NCBI GenBank assembly: GCA_902493895.1
Contig: CABUQW010000042.1
Location: 1-13,942, forward strand
Length of the DNA: 13,942 nucleotides
Direction of reading: 5' to 3'
Origin: an uncultured Collinsella sp.
GTDB taxonomy: Bacteria; Actinomycetota; Coriobacteriia; Coriobacteriales; Coriobacteriaceae
Position 1 is the stretch's first letter. Each line of letters begins with the position of its first letter. A model generated the notes under the pieces. It did no database searches, was not told where the DNA came from, and saw only the letters and a program-made list of their open reading frames with translations. A program made the position numbers and the translations under genes. Shown in pieces: positions 4,996-12,613 of the stretch.

Positions 4996-6269
4996 CGCTC
5001 GAGCCGCGGTGCGACACGAGCCGGCAGTTTCGCCACAATACGAACGCCATCCTCAAGATATTCCTCATGCAAAAGGGTCCCCTGCTCATGCACGAGTGTA
5101 ATGAGCGCACCTTCACGATATGGAATGTCGGCTGAAAGCAGTACATCGGTGGCAGCTGCCTCGCGAGCAATGCGATCGACGAGATCGTCGAGCCCCTCGC
5201 CCGTTTGGGCCGAGAACAGAACGGCTTCCGGAAAACGACGACGGAAACTTAATCGATCAACGCTATCGAGAAGATCGATTTTATTGAATACGGTCAGCGT
5301 TAGGCGCTCTCCGGCGCCGATCTCATCAAGCACGCGGTCGACAGCCTCCAGCTGTCGCTCATAGTCCTCGTCAGACGCATCTACGACTTTGAGAATTAGA
5401 TCGGCACCCAACACCTCGGACAGCGTCGATTTAAAGGCATCGACAAGACCATGCGGCAGCTTTTGAATAAAGCCGACGGTATCGGTAATCGTCATTCCGC
5501 GACCGCCGGGCAGGCGATACGAACGCGTCGTCGGGTCGAGCGTAGCAAACAGCTTGTCCTGCGAAAGTACCGTAGAGCCTGTCAGGCGATTGAGCAACGT
5601 CGATTTACCGGCATTGGTATAACCGGCTAACGCGACGCGAAACGCCGGTGACTCAATACGACTCTTGGATTGAACATCACGACGCTGTTCAACCTGCTTG
5701 ATCTCACGACGAAGCGCAGCGATCTTATTACGAATGAGGCGACGGTCGACCTCGAGCTGACTTTCGCCCTGACCAAAGCGTGAGCCGATGCCGCCGCGCG
5801 TCTGTTCCTTGGCGAGATGGCTCCACATGCCGCGCAGACGAGGCAACAGATATTGAAGCTGCGCCAGCTGTACCTGTAGGCGTCCCTCACGCGTCTGAGC
5901 ATGCAGGCCAAAGATATCCAAGATCAGTGCCGTACGATCGATAATCTTTACCGGCTCGCCCACGGCTTTCTCCAAATAGGATTGCTGCGAGGGCGTCAGG
6001 TCGTCGTCAAAAATAACGACATCGGCATCCATGCGATGTACCAGACCGCACAGCTCCTCTACCTTACCGGAACCGATAAATGATTTGGGATACGGCTTTA
6101 CCAAACGCTGAGACAAGCGAGCCACGCACTGGGCACCAGCCGTGTGGGCAAGGCGCTCCAGCTCATCGAGCGATCGATCGAGTGGCCATGCATTGTCGCG
6201 CCACTCAACACCAACCAAAATGGCACGCTCGGGCTCGGGTGCCGTGGGAACAAGGGGGAAACGAGCCAT
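4980..6269 (-). CDS. hflX: Ribosome-associated GTPase HflX
   Basis: HflX binds the 50S subunit and splits stalled ribosomes under stress. The 429-residue protein has the N-terminal HflX domain (about 17-205, including FIGSGKVEEL at 64-73, the glycine-rich TRGGIGSRFGQGE at about 157-169 and a basic coiled-coil linker), then a GTPase domain: G1 GYTNAGKS (216-223), G2 region ATLDPTTR (242-249), G3 DTVGF (263-267), G4 NKID (329-332) and G5 SAQ (353-355). It begins inside the miaA stop (TAATG) and is the last gene of the rny-to-hflX run. A miaA-hflX association is also known in Enterobacteria. It has no visible terminator: its end overlaps the convergent acyltransferase gene. Confidence 0.95.
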   Translation of the reverse strand: MARFPLVPTAPEPERAILVGVEWRDNAWPLDRSLDELERLAHTAGAQCVARLSQRLVKPYPKSFIGSGKVEELCGLVHRMDADVVIFDDDLTPSQQSYLEKAVGEPVKIIDRTALILDIFGLHAQTREGRLQVQLAQLQYLLPRLRGMWSHLAKEQTRGGIGSRFGQGESQLEVDRRLIRNKIAALRREIKQVEQRRDVQSKSRIESPAFRVALAGYTNAGKSTLLNRLTGSTVLSQDKLFATLDPTTRSYRLPGGRGMTITDTVGFIQKLPHGLVDAFKSTLSEVLGADLILKVVDASDEDYERQLEAVDRVLDEIGAGERLTLTVFNKIDLLDSVDRLSFRRRFPEAVLFSAQTGEGLDDLVDRIAREAAATDVLLSADIPYREGALITLVHEQGTLLHEEYLEDGVRIVAKLPARVAPRLERYRTE

Positions 6270-7207
6270 TAGGCAGCCTCAATACGATGCAGGATATCAG
6301 CAACGACCTCATCGATCGTACATTCATCCATATCAAACCACGCGATACGGTCATCGCGCTTAAACCACGAAAGCTGACGTTTGGCATAGCGACGCGAACG
6401 CATCTTAATGAGTTCGCGAGCCTCATCCATGCTCGTCACGCCATTGAAAGCATCGATGATCTCTTTATAGCCAATTGCCTGCATCGAAGTCAGGGCATCT
6501 CCCAGCCCCTGGTCCATAAGACCGCGAACCTCATCAACAAGACCCTGCTCAAACATCACATCGACACGTAGGTTAATGCGTTCATAGAGCACCTCGCGAT
6601 TTCGCGTCAGGCCAAACCATAACGCATGATAATGCTCGCGCGGAACACTAAACTGCGACTTTTGTTGCGCATAGGAAACGCCATCATCGTGCATTTCGAG
6701 CGCGCGAATCACACGCCGCACGTTATGCGGATGAATAACAGCAGCTGATTCTGGATCGCGCTCGGCAAGCAGGGCATGCAGTTCTTCCTCGCCAATACGC
6801 TCGGCAAGCTCCTGATACCCCGCGCGACGATCGTCCTCAAGCTCGCCCGAGGGAAAATCCATCTCATCCAGGGCGGCCTTGAGATACAAGCCTGTGCCCC
6901 CGCAAAACACCGGTAGGCGGCCCTCGCCAAGCAAACGCTCAACATGCGCGCGAGCGTCAGCCTGATAAAGCGCCGCAGAGTACGCCACACCCGGCTCTAC
7001 AATGTCGACGAGACGCAGCGGCGCCGTACACTCATCGGGCGCCATCTTTGCGGTACCGATGTCCATGCCGCGATAGATTTGCATCGCATCGCACGACAGC
7101 ACTTCGGACGAAAGACGAGCCGCCAAACGGTCGGCAACACCACTCTTACCAACCGCCGTCGGACCGACGATCGCAACGACGGAAAGACCTGCCCCGGGAG
7201 AAACCAT
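6269..7207 (-). CDS. miaA: tRNA dimethylallyltransferase MiaA
   Basis: MiaA transfers a dimethylallyl group to N6 of A37 in tRNAs reading UNN codons, giving i6A. The 312-residue length is standard. The P-loop GPTAVGKS is at 15-22. The DSxQ-type motif appears as DAMQIYRGMDIGTAKM (40-55), with Ala in place of the commonest Ser. FCGGTGLYLKAALDE follows from 101, and the C-terminal half has SMQAIGYKEI and the basic RSRRYAKRQLSWF that grips tRNA. It starts in the miaB stop (TAATG) and ends in the hflX start (TAATG). The immediately preceding gene encodes MiaB, which modifies the product of MiaA. Confidence 0.96.
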   Translation of the reverse strand: MVSPGAGLSVVAIVGPTAVGKSGVADRLAARLSSEVLSCDAMQIYRGMDIGTAKMAPDECTAPLRLVDIVEPGVAYSAALYQADARAHVERLLGEGRLPVFCGGTGLYLKAALDEMDFPSGELEDDRRAGYQELAERIGEEELHALLAERDPESAAVIHPHNVRRVIRALEMHDDGVSYAQQKSQFSVPREHYHALWFGLTRNREVLYERINLRVDVMFEQGLVDEVRGLMDQGLGDALTSMQAIGYKEIIDAFNGVTSMDEARELIKMRSRRYAKRQLSWFKRDDRIAWFDMDECTIDEVVADILHRIEAA

Positions 7208-8583
7208 TAGCGCGGCTCGCCCACAACGGAGCCGGACAAATACCAGGTCTTGGCAACGTCAACGTCAACATCAACGATCTTGCCAACAAGCTGATCGATG
7301 CTGTAACCCTCGGGGATAGGCGCATGCACGGTCTGATTCTTGGGACTCTTGCCCAGCAGGACCGCGTCGTTCTTTTTACTCGTTCCCTCAATGAGCGCCG
7401 GCACCACAGTATGAAGCTCACCCTGGTTGTACTCGTGCGCCGTGGTCTCGATAACCTTAACCAGGCGGTTGAAACGCTCGAGAATAACCTCATGCGGCGT
7501 AGGATCGTCAATCTCGGCGGCCGGGGTACCGGCGCGCTTGGAATAGATGAAGGTATAGGCCTGAGCATAGCGGACCGTCTCGGCAAGTGAGAGCGTCTGC
7601 TCAAAGTCTTCTTCAGTCTCGCCCGGGAAGCCAACGATAATGTCGGTCGAGAGCGCGATATCGGGCATGCGGTTGCGAATGCGATCGACCAGGCCCAGAT
7701 AGTCCTCGCGTGTATAACGGCGATTCATCTCTTTGAGGATCCGTGTCGAACCTGACTGGACGGCCAGGTGCAACTGCGGCATAACGGCAGGCGTCTCGGC
7801 CATGGCGTCGATGGTCTCGGGGAGCAGATCCTTGGGATGCGAAGACGTAAAGAAGATGCGCTCCACACCCGTATCGCCCACGGCACGCAGCAGATCGGCA
7901 AAACGCGGCTTGCCAAACAGATCGCGACCATATGAGTTAACGTTTTGGCCCAGCAGCGTAATCTCACGCACGCCCTGGCGCACCAAACCGGTCACCTCGT
8001 CGACAATCTCCTCGAAGGGGCGACTTTTTTCGCGACCGCGCACGTACGGCACGATGCAATAGGTGCAGAAATTATTGCAGCCTGTCATGATGGGCACCCA
8101 GGCGTGATACTGGGTCTCGCGATGCCACGGCATGCTCATGGCATCCGTATCCTCATGCTCATTGGTGCGGATATGACGCTTACCATCAAGGAACGCCTCG
8201 GCAATGAGCTCGGCCACATGTGCGATGGAATGCGTGCCAAAGATGACATTGACGTTATCGACGTTGGTGAGCAGGCCCTCTCCATCACGCTGCGCGATGC
8301 AGCCGCCCACGGCAACCACACGCTTGCCCGAAGGCGAAGGCGGCAGGCTTTTGCAGGAATTGCACTGACCGTACAGGCGAGTATCGGCGGCCTCACGCAC
8401 ACAGCATGTCATGAAGACAACGATATCGGCATGCTCGGGATCGAGCGCCATGAGGCAGCCATACGAATCAAGCAGACCGCTCACACGCTCGGAGTCGTGC
8501 TGATTCATCTGACAGCCAAAGGTGCGGATAAAGTAGGTTTTACCGGCAAGAATATCGCGTACGGAACGCTGGTCCATGTGCAT
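7207..8583 (-). CDS. miaB: tRNA-2-methylthio-N6-dimethylallyladenosine synthase MiaB
   Basis: MiaB is a radical SAM methylthiotransferase that turns i6A37 into ms2i6A37 in tRNA. In 458 residues the order is normal. The UPF0004 domain has auxiliary-cluster cysteines C24 (RTFGCQMNQ), C60 (MTCCVRE) and C95 (GGCIAQ). The radical SAM domain has C169, C173 and C176 in TGCNNFCTYC. A TRAM domain covers about the last 65 residues. Two starts are possible: ATG 8583 (only three bases after AGGA) and ATG 8577 (nine bases after it), differing by two residues. miaA follows with a TAATG overlap, so two consecutive steps at A37 are encoded together. The extra Cys beside C60 in place of a small residue is minor. 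Confidence 0.96.
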   Translation of the reverse strand: MHMDQRSVRDILAGKTYFIRTFGCQMNQHDSERVSGLLDSYGCLMALDPEHADIVVFMTCCVREAADTRLYGQCNSCKSLPPSPSGKRVVAVGGCIAQRDGEGLLTNVDNVNVIFGTHSIAHVAELIAEAFLDGKRHIRTNEHEDTDAMSMPWHRETQYHAWVPIMTGCNNFCTYCIVPYVRGREKSRPFEEIVDEVTGLVRQGVREITLLGQNVNSYGRDLFGKPRFADLLRAVGDTGVERIFFTSSHPKDLLPETIDAMAETPAVMPQLHLAVQSGSTRILKEMNRRYTREDYLGLVDRIRNRMPDIALSTDIIVGFPGETEEDFEQTLSLAETVRYAQAYTFIYSKRAGTPAAEIDDPTPHEVILERFNRLVKVIETTAHEYNQGELHTVVPALIEGTSKKNDAVLLGKSPKNQTVHAPIPEGYSIDQLVGKIVDVDVDVAKTWYLSGSVVGEPR

Positions 8584-8622
8584 AAGTCCTAACGATGGGG
8601 AGCGAAACGAGGCAAGCAGAAG

Positions 8623-8940
8623 CTATGCCACAGGCTTAACATCATCCATGACGACGTTATCCATAGCAGCTCGATTGATCTGGTGAACGTAGATAGAAAG
8701 GCGGATGGCCGTGCGCGACTCCCCGTTAATGAGGATGTCGGAGAACACAGGCGCGCAGGAAATATCAAAACCGGTTGGAATCAAAAAACCGCGCGCGATA
8801 GCAACGGCCTTAATGGCCTGGTTGACAGCACCGGCACCGACACACTGGATGTTGACGGGTACACCATCCTTGACCATGCCGGCGATGGCGCCGGCAACGG
8901 ACGCGGGCGATGATTTGCTTGATACCTTCAGGCAATCCAT
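8623..8940 (-). CDS. spoVS: SpoVS-family protein (Alba-like fold)
   Basis: A 105-residue member of the stage V sporulation protein S family, small Alba-like proteins proposed to bind nucleic acid; in Bacillus SpoVS affects spore coat and septation. The sequence is highly typical: LKVSSKSSPASVAGAIAG (4-21), GAGAVNQAIKAVAIARGF (35-52), CAPVFSDILINGESRTAIRL (62-81). The Bacillus protein ends shortly after this point (about 86 residues), so the last 20 residues here are an extension. The frame is open further upstream, but ATG 8940 has AGGAG in front and fits the family start. It lies between the GHKL ATPase and miaB; Bacillus also has rny and spoVS close together, with miaB nearby. Since sporulation is not expected in such an organism, a non-sporulation role is likely (inference). 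Confidence 0.92.
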   Translation of the reverse strand: MDCLKVSSKSSPASVAGAIAGMVKDGVPVNIQCVGAGAVNQAIKAVAIARGFLIPTGFDISCAPVFSDILINGESRTAIRLSIYVHQINRAAMDNVVMDDVKPVA

Positions 8941-8990
8941 GAAGAAACTCCTGCGTTTAAAAGTACGTTTTAACTGCAATAACTTTATCG

Positions 8991-9008
8991 TACCGAGTGG
9001 ACTCGGTA
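8991..9008. repeat. Perfect palindrome between the ATPase gene and spoVS
   Basis: TACCGAGTGGACTCGGTA is an 8-bp perfect inverted repeat with a 2-base centre, placed 6 bases after the ATPase stop. In RNA it forms a short GC-containing hairpin. No T-run follows on the minus strand, so it is more likely an RNA-processing or protection element, or a weak pause, than a full terminator. Confidence 0.5.
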
Positions 9009-9014
9009 AAGGCA

Positions 9015-10100
9015 CTATTCCTCTTTGGCAAGATCGAAGGTCACGGTGATTCGATCACGCGAAACACGGATCTTTGGGTCGCCGCAAAGATTGAGATAGT
9101 ACCGGGCGGCAAGGTCATTAAAGTCGCGCTCCACAGCACGCGAAAACTGTGCCATGTCATCCTTGGCAATACGCAGCCCACGACGATCCTTCGCGAGATC
9201 GACAGGAGCCGGCGCATGCGAGGATGAGTCACGCTCGCGCAGCAGACGCGCAGTCACACCGCGAACGGGCTTAATCTGCCCTGCCAAAATGCGATGGGCC
9301 GTGCGCTCGGACATCTCAAGACCCAAACCCGAACAAATACGAATAAAGTCCTCGGCATCAGAGGCAAGGCCTAAACGATCGACAACCGGAAGCTCGCTCT
9401 CATCATCAATAAACAGGAGACGAGACGTATCGAGCCGACTTGACGCCTGAGCATAAAGGGTCGCGGCAATCTCAGACGGAGAACCAAGATAGACATCGCA
9501 ACCACGCAACTCCTCGAGCGCAAACTCACAGGCAGCGCGAATAATATTATGCGGACCGCGAGCACAGACATAACGTCCGTCCTCATCCTTGACGGCCTGG
9601 GGCCAGCTGGACTGATCGGCACGCTCGCTGAGGCGGTCGGCCGCAACGCTCACCTTAAAGGCTGAGCCAAGATCGACACCAGACGTGACCACGCGGGCCT
9701 CGTCGGTGTTCTGCTTGATCGAAAACAATGCCATGCCACGACCGTGAACGCCCCAACGGTCCATCTTCATGCTCTCGAGCTTTGAGGTAACGCGAGCATC
9801 GAAGATTCGCTCTTGCATATCCTGCGGAACACCCGAGCCGTTATCCAGAAAGACAAGCGTGCGGACGCCATCTTCCTTGGTCGTGGCGAGATAGACCTTG
9901 TCGGCGCCGGCATCGCGAGCATTACGGAGCATTTCGATGACGATATCCTCGACATGCTGAATGTCGTGCTTTGCCTGGCGCCGCTCGGCCTCCGAAACGC
10001 GGAGGCGGACATACCCCTCGCCAAGGTTCTCCTCGACGCGAAGGTTGCCCTCCCCCGACATCGACGCGATAAATGAGATGAGCTCGTTCGCGTCGCTCAT
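9015..10100 (-). CDS. GHKL ATPase with MutL-like ATP lid, function unknown
   Basis: A 361-residue soluble protein with an N-terminal GHKL (Hsp90/MutL/histidine-kinase-type) ATP-binding fold. The N box is IEMLRNARDAGADKVY (55-70, with E56 and N60), then FLDNGSGVPQDM (84-95), TSKL (105-108) and GVHGRGMALFSI (117-128). The TSKL plus GxxGRGxALxSI arrangement resembles MutL (TSKL then GFRGEALASI) more than sensor kinases, and no phospho-acceptor His domain is visible. Residues 130-361 match no family I recognise; 259-290 could be a helix-turn-helix (inference). It begins one base after the rny stop without a clear ribosome site, suggesting translational coupling to RNase Y. Bacillus has ymdB at this place. 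Confidence 0.8.
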   Translation of the reverse strand: MSDANELISFIASMSGEGNLRVEENLGEGYVRLRVSEAERRQAKHDIQHVEDIVIEMLRNARDAGADKVYLATTKEDGVRTLVFLDNGSGVPQDMQERIFDARVTSKLESMKMDRWGVHGRGMALFSIKQNTDEARVVTSGVDLGSAFKVSVAADRLSERADQSSWPQAVKDEDGRYVCARGPHNIIRAACEFALEELRGCDVYLGSPSEIAATLYAQASSRLDTSRLLFIDDESELPVVDRLGLASDAEDFIRICSGLGLEMSERTAHRILAGQIKPVRGVTARLLRERDSSSHAPAPVDLAKDRRGLRIAKDDMAQFSRAVERDFNDLAARYYLNLCGDPKIRVSRDRITVTFDLAKEE

Positions 10101-10101
10101 A

Positions 10102-11652
10102 TTATTTAGCGATATCGACAGCGCGGCTCTCGCGAATCACGACGACGCGCACCTGACCGGGATACTCCATCTCTTCCTCGATCTGATGGGCGATATCGTG
10201 AGCCAGAACCGTGGACTGGGCATCGGAGATCTTGTCCGGCTGAACCATGACATGGACCTCGCGACCAGCCTGCATGGCATAGGTACGCTCGACGCCGTCA
10301 TGGGAGTTGGCGATCTCCTCGAGCTTCTCAAGGCGCTTGATGTAGTTCTCGGCAGACTCGCGACGGGCACCGGGGCGAGAGGCTGAGACAGCATCGGCGG
10401 CCTGCACCAGGACATCGAGCACCGTGTTGGGGTCGACATCGGCATGGTGAGCCTCGATAGCGTGGACGATAACGGGCTTCTCGCCATAACGACGGGCGAG
10501 CTCGGCGCCGATGACGGCATGCGGGCCCTCGACGTCGTGGTCAATTGCCTTGCCCAGGTCGTGAAGCAGACCGGCGCGCTTGGCGGTCACAACGTCCAGG
10601 CCAAGCTCGGAAGCCATCACGCCGCAGAGATCAGAGACCTCGAGGGAGTGCTGAAGCACGTTCTGACCAAACGAGGTACGGTAGCGCAAGGCACCAAGGG
10701 TCTTGACGATCTCGGGGTGCAGGTCGTGGATGCCAGTATCGAAGGCAGCCTGCTCGCCAGCCTCGCGCACGCGCTGCTGAACCAGGTCGGCAGCCTTGTG
10801 ATACATCTCCTCGATGCGGGCAGGGTGAATGCGGCCGTCGGCGATGAGGTTCTCGAGGGCGACACGGGCGGTCTCACGACGGACCGGGTCGAAGCTCGAA
10901 AGAACGACGGTCTCGGGCGTGTCGTCGATCACGAGGTTGACGCCGGAAACCTGCTCGAAGGTGCGGATGTTGCGACCCTCGCGACCGATAATACGGCCCT
11001 TGAGGTCATCAGAGGGAATGTGCACGGAGGTAACGGTGACCTCGGCAGTGTGGTCGGCAGCGCAGCGCTGAATCGCCAGGGACAGAATCTCCTGGGCGGT
11101 CTTGTGGCACTCGGCGCGAACCTGCTGCTCGGACTCGCGAATGATCGTGGCGGCCTCGTGGGTGACCTCGCCGCGAACCTTATCGAGGAGCTCCTTGTGG
11201 GCATCCTCGCGGGTAAGGTCGGCGATACGCTCGAGCTCGGAGGTCTGCTTTGCGCAGAGCTCCTCGAGCTCACGGGAGCGCTTCTCGACCTGACCGGCCT
11301 GACTGGACAGCTGATGCTCGCGCTTGTCGAGAGCGTCGTTGCGGCGATCAAGGGATTCCTCGCGCTGCATCACGCGGTTCTCGAGCGTACGAATCTCGCT
11401 CTTACGCTGCTTGTCCTCGGCCTCGGCGGCCTGCTTGTTCTTGATGATCTCCTCTTTAGCCTCGAGCAGAGCCTCTTTTTTGAGGGTCTCGGCCTGACGC
11501 TTTGCATCGCCGATCAGGGACTCAGCCTGTGCGTGTGCCGACTGGATCTTTTCGTCGGCCTCATGAAGACTACCCTGCTTGGCGGTGCGCATGTAGGCAA
11601 TGGCGGCGATGGCACCTAAAACGATGCCAACGAGCGCTGCGATGATAGGCAT
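10102..11652 (-). CDS. rny: Ribonuclease Y
   Basis: RNase Y is a membrane-anchored endoribonuclease that starts mRNA decay. The 516-residue protein has an N-terminal membrane helix (about 2-20), a long charged coiled coil (about 30-190), a KH domain with GRIIGREGRN (219-228), and an HD domain with LLHDLGKAIDHD (about 362-373) and EAHHADVDP. Length and order match the family. The frame opens with GTG at 11658, but ATG 11652 is chosen because AAGGAG stands five bases before it. A promoter with TTGACA lies about 165 bases upstream (11819-11847). The next gene starts one base after the stop. It heads the run to ATPase, spoVS, miaB, miaA and hflX. Confidence 0.97.
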   Translation of the reverse strand: MPIIAALVGIVLGAIAAIAYMRTAKQGSLHEADEKIQSAHAQAESLIGDAKRQAETLKKEALLEAKEEIIKNKQAAEAEDKQRKSEIRTLENRVMQREESLDRRNDALDKREHQLSSQAGQVEKRSRELEELCAKQTSELERIADLTREDAHKELLDKVRGEVTHEAATIIRESEQQVRAECHKTAQEILSLAIQRCAADHTAEVTVTSVHIPSDDLKGRIIGREGRNIRTFEQVSGVNLVIDDTPETVVLSSFDPVRRETARVALENLIADGRIHPARIEEMYHKAADLVQQRVREAGEQAAFDTGIHDLHPEIVKTLGALRYRTSFGQNVLQHSLEVSDLCGVMASELGLDVVTAKRAGLLHDLGKAIDHDVEGPHAVIGAELARRYGEKPVIVHAIEAHHADVDPNTVLDVLVQAADAVSASRPGARRESAENYIKRLEKLEEIANSHDGVERTYAMQAGREVHVMVQPDKISDAQSTVLAHDIAHQIEEEMEYPGQVRVVVIRESRAVDIAK

Positions 11653-11688
11653 GCTCACTCCTTTTTATGGATTCGTTACACAACAAAG

Positions 11689-11712
11689 CGAACCGTCCTT
11701 ACGAACGGCTCG
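11689..11712 (-). repeat. Hairpin in the rny leader
   Basis: CGAACCGT (11689-11696) pairs with ACGGCTCG (11705-11712) around an 8-base loop, eight pairs with one G-U in the minus-strand RNA. It lies about 37 bases before the rny start and is followed on the minus strand by CTTTGTTGTGT. It may be a weak attenuator or a processing site. Confidence 0.45.
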
Positions 11713-11774
11713 CGACATTTGAGTAATATGGGCGCAGCTTATGCGGGTCGGATACAGATAAACATATAAACAAA

Positions 11775-11789
11775 CTCATCACAGATGAG
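11775..11789 (-). terminator. Weak terminator-like hairpin in the rny leader
   Basis: CTCATC (11775-11780) pairs with GATGAG (11784-11789) around a 3-base loop. On the minus strand it is followed by TTTGTTTATATGTTTATC. The stem is short, so strong termination is unlikely. Placed between the rny promoter and gene, it could attenuate rny, or be the remnant end of recX transcripts. Confidence 0.4.
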
Positions 11790-11818
11790 CACATATCACA
11801 AAGCAAATGACAGTGTTT

Positions 11819-11847
11819 ATCGTACGTTGAACCACAACAACTGTCAA
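11819..11847 (-). promoter_or_regulatory. Promoter of the rny operon
   Basis: Read leftward, a perfect -35 TTGACA (complement of 11842-11847) and a -10 TACGAT (complement of 11819-11824) are 17 bases apart. Transcription would start near 11812, leaving a leader of about 160 bases before rny. No LexA box lies here, so the RNA-processing operon appears separate from the SOS regulon. Confidence 0.65.
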
Positions 11848-11909
11848 ATAAATGGCCCCAGTACGGCGGCTAAAACGCGGTGAACGGCAGGACCACAAAA
11901 CGCATACGC

Positions 11910-12602
11910 CTAAACCGCACATTCCTCGCATTCGGCATCGAGACGTGCCTTAACGGCATCGGCGGCGATGTGATACGAGAAGCCCTTGCCCATCAAAAAC
12001 CGAACCAGTTTTTCGAATCCGCGCGTCTCTGGAACACACCGCTTGGCGAGCAGGGCTGACGCACGCGCCAAATCGTCTTCGACGGCAAAATAATCCTCGG
12101 GATAACCGGGAATGTCATCGAGCACAACATGACGTCGCTTGAGCTCGGTCTCGATTTTGCGCTGTCCCCAACCGCGCCGCTTGCGTTCCTCGATAAAGTA
12201 CGAGCAAAAGCGGTTCTCGTCTAAAAAGCGATACTCGGTGGCGCGCTCGACGGCGAAATCAATCGCGGGCTGGCGAAAGCCGTAGCGAGCCAACTTGTCA
12301 CGGACCTCACCCGTCGCATGGTCGCGGCGCGATAACATCTCGGTCACCATGGTAAGTGCACATTTACGCTCGATGAGCTGCACCGCCTCACGAAAGTTGT
12401 CCCAATCACAGGGAAGATCGGGGCGGTTTTTGACATACAGCCGCGCGACCCGCACGGGAATCCAAATGGACCGCTCAAAACCGCCCTCAAGCTCACAATC
12501 GATATGTGCGCAAGGCTTTTTGGACGCATACCCGCTCGAGAACGAGGAGGCCGCCTTCTTATCGGGAAAGACGACCGTGGCCTCGGTCACCGTATACGAC
12601 AT
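11910..12602 (-). CDS. recX: RecA regulatory protein RecX
   Basis: RecX binds RecA filaments and limits or remodels them. The family's three-helix repeats begin near residue 82: ALTMVTEMLSRRDHATGEV, then RYGF, then the signature FLDENRFCSYFIEERKRRGWGQ (about 126-147) and KIETELKRRHV. At 230 residues it is longer than many RecX proteins because of about 80 N-terminal residues of no recognised family. The start at 12602 lies 11 bases after the recA stop with no strong ribosome site, so coupling to recA is likely. It is transcribed with recA from the LexA-controlled promoter. The C-terminus is acidic and Cys-containing (CEECAV). Confidence 0.93.
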   Translation of the reverse strand: MSYTVTEATVVFPDKKAASSFSSGYASKKPCAHIDCELEGGFERSIWIPVRVARLYVKNRPDLPCDWDNFREAVQLIERKCALTMVTEMLSRRDHATGEVRDKLARYGFRQPAIDFAVERATEYRFLDENRFCSYFIEERKRRGWGQRKIETELKRRHVVLDDIPGYPEDYFAVEDDLARASALLAKRCVPETRGFEKLVRFLMGKGFSYHIAADAVKARLDAECEECAV

Positions 12603-12613
12603 GAGCGTAACCG

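Noticed and set aside
10444..11619. Long plus-strand open frame opposite rny (391 codons)
   Set aside because: It is the antisense of the RNase Y coiled coil and KH region, gives a repetitive Leu/Gly/Val-rich product with no recognisable domain, and has no role that rny does not explain.
11785..11800. CRP-like site (TGTGATATGTGCTCAT on the minus strand)
   Set aside because: The second half does not match TCACA at the right spacing.
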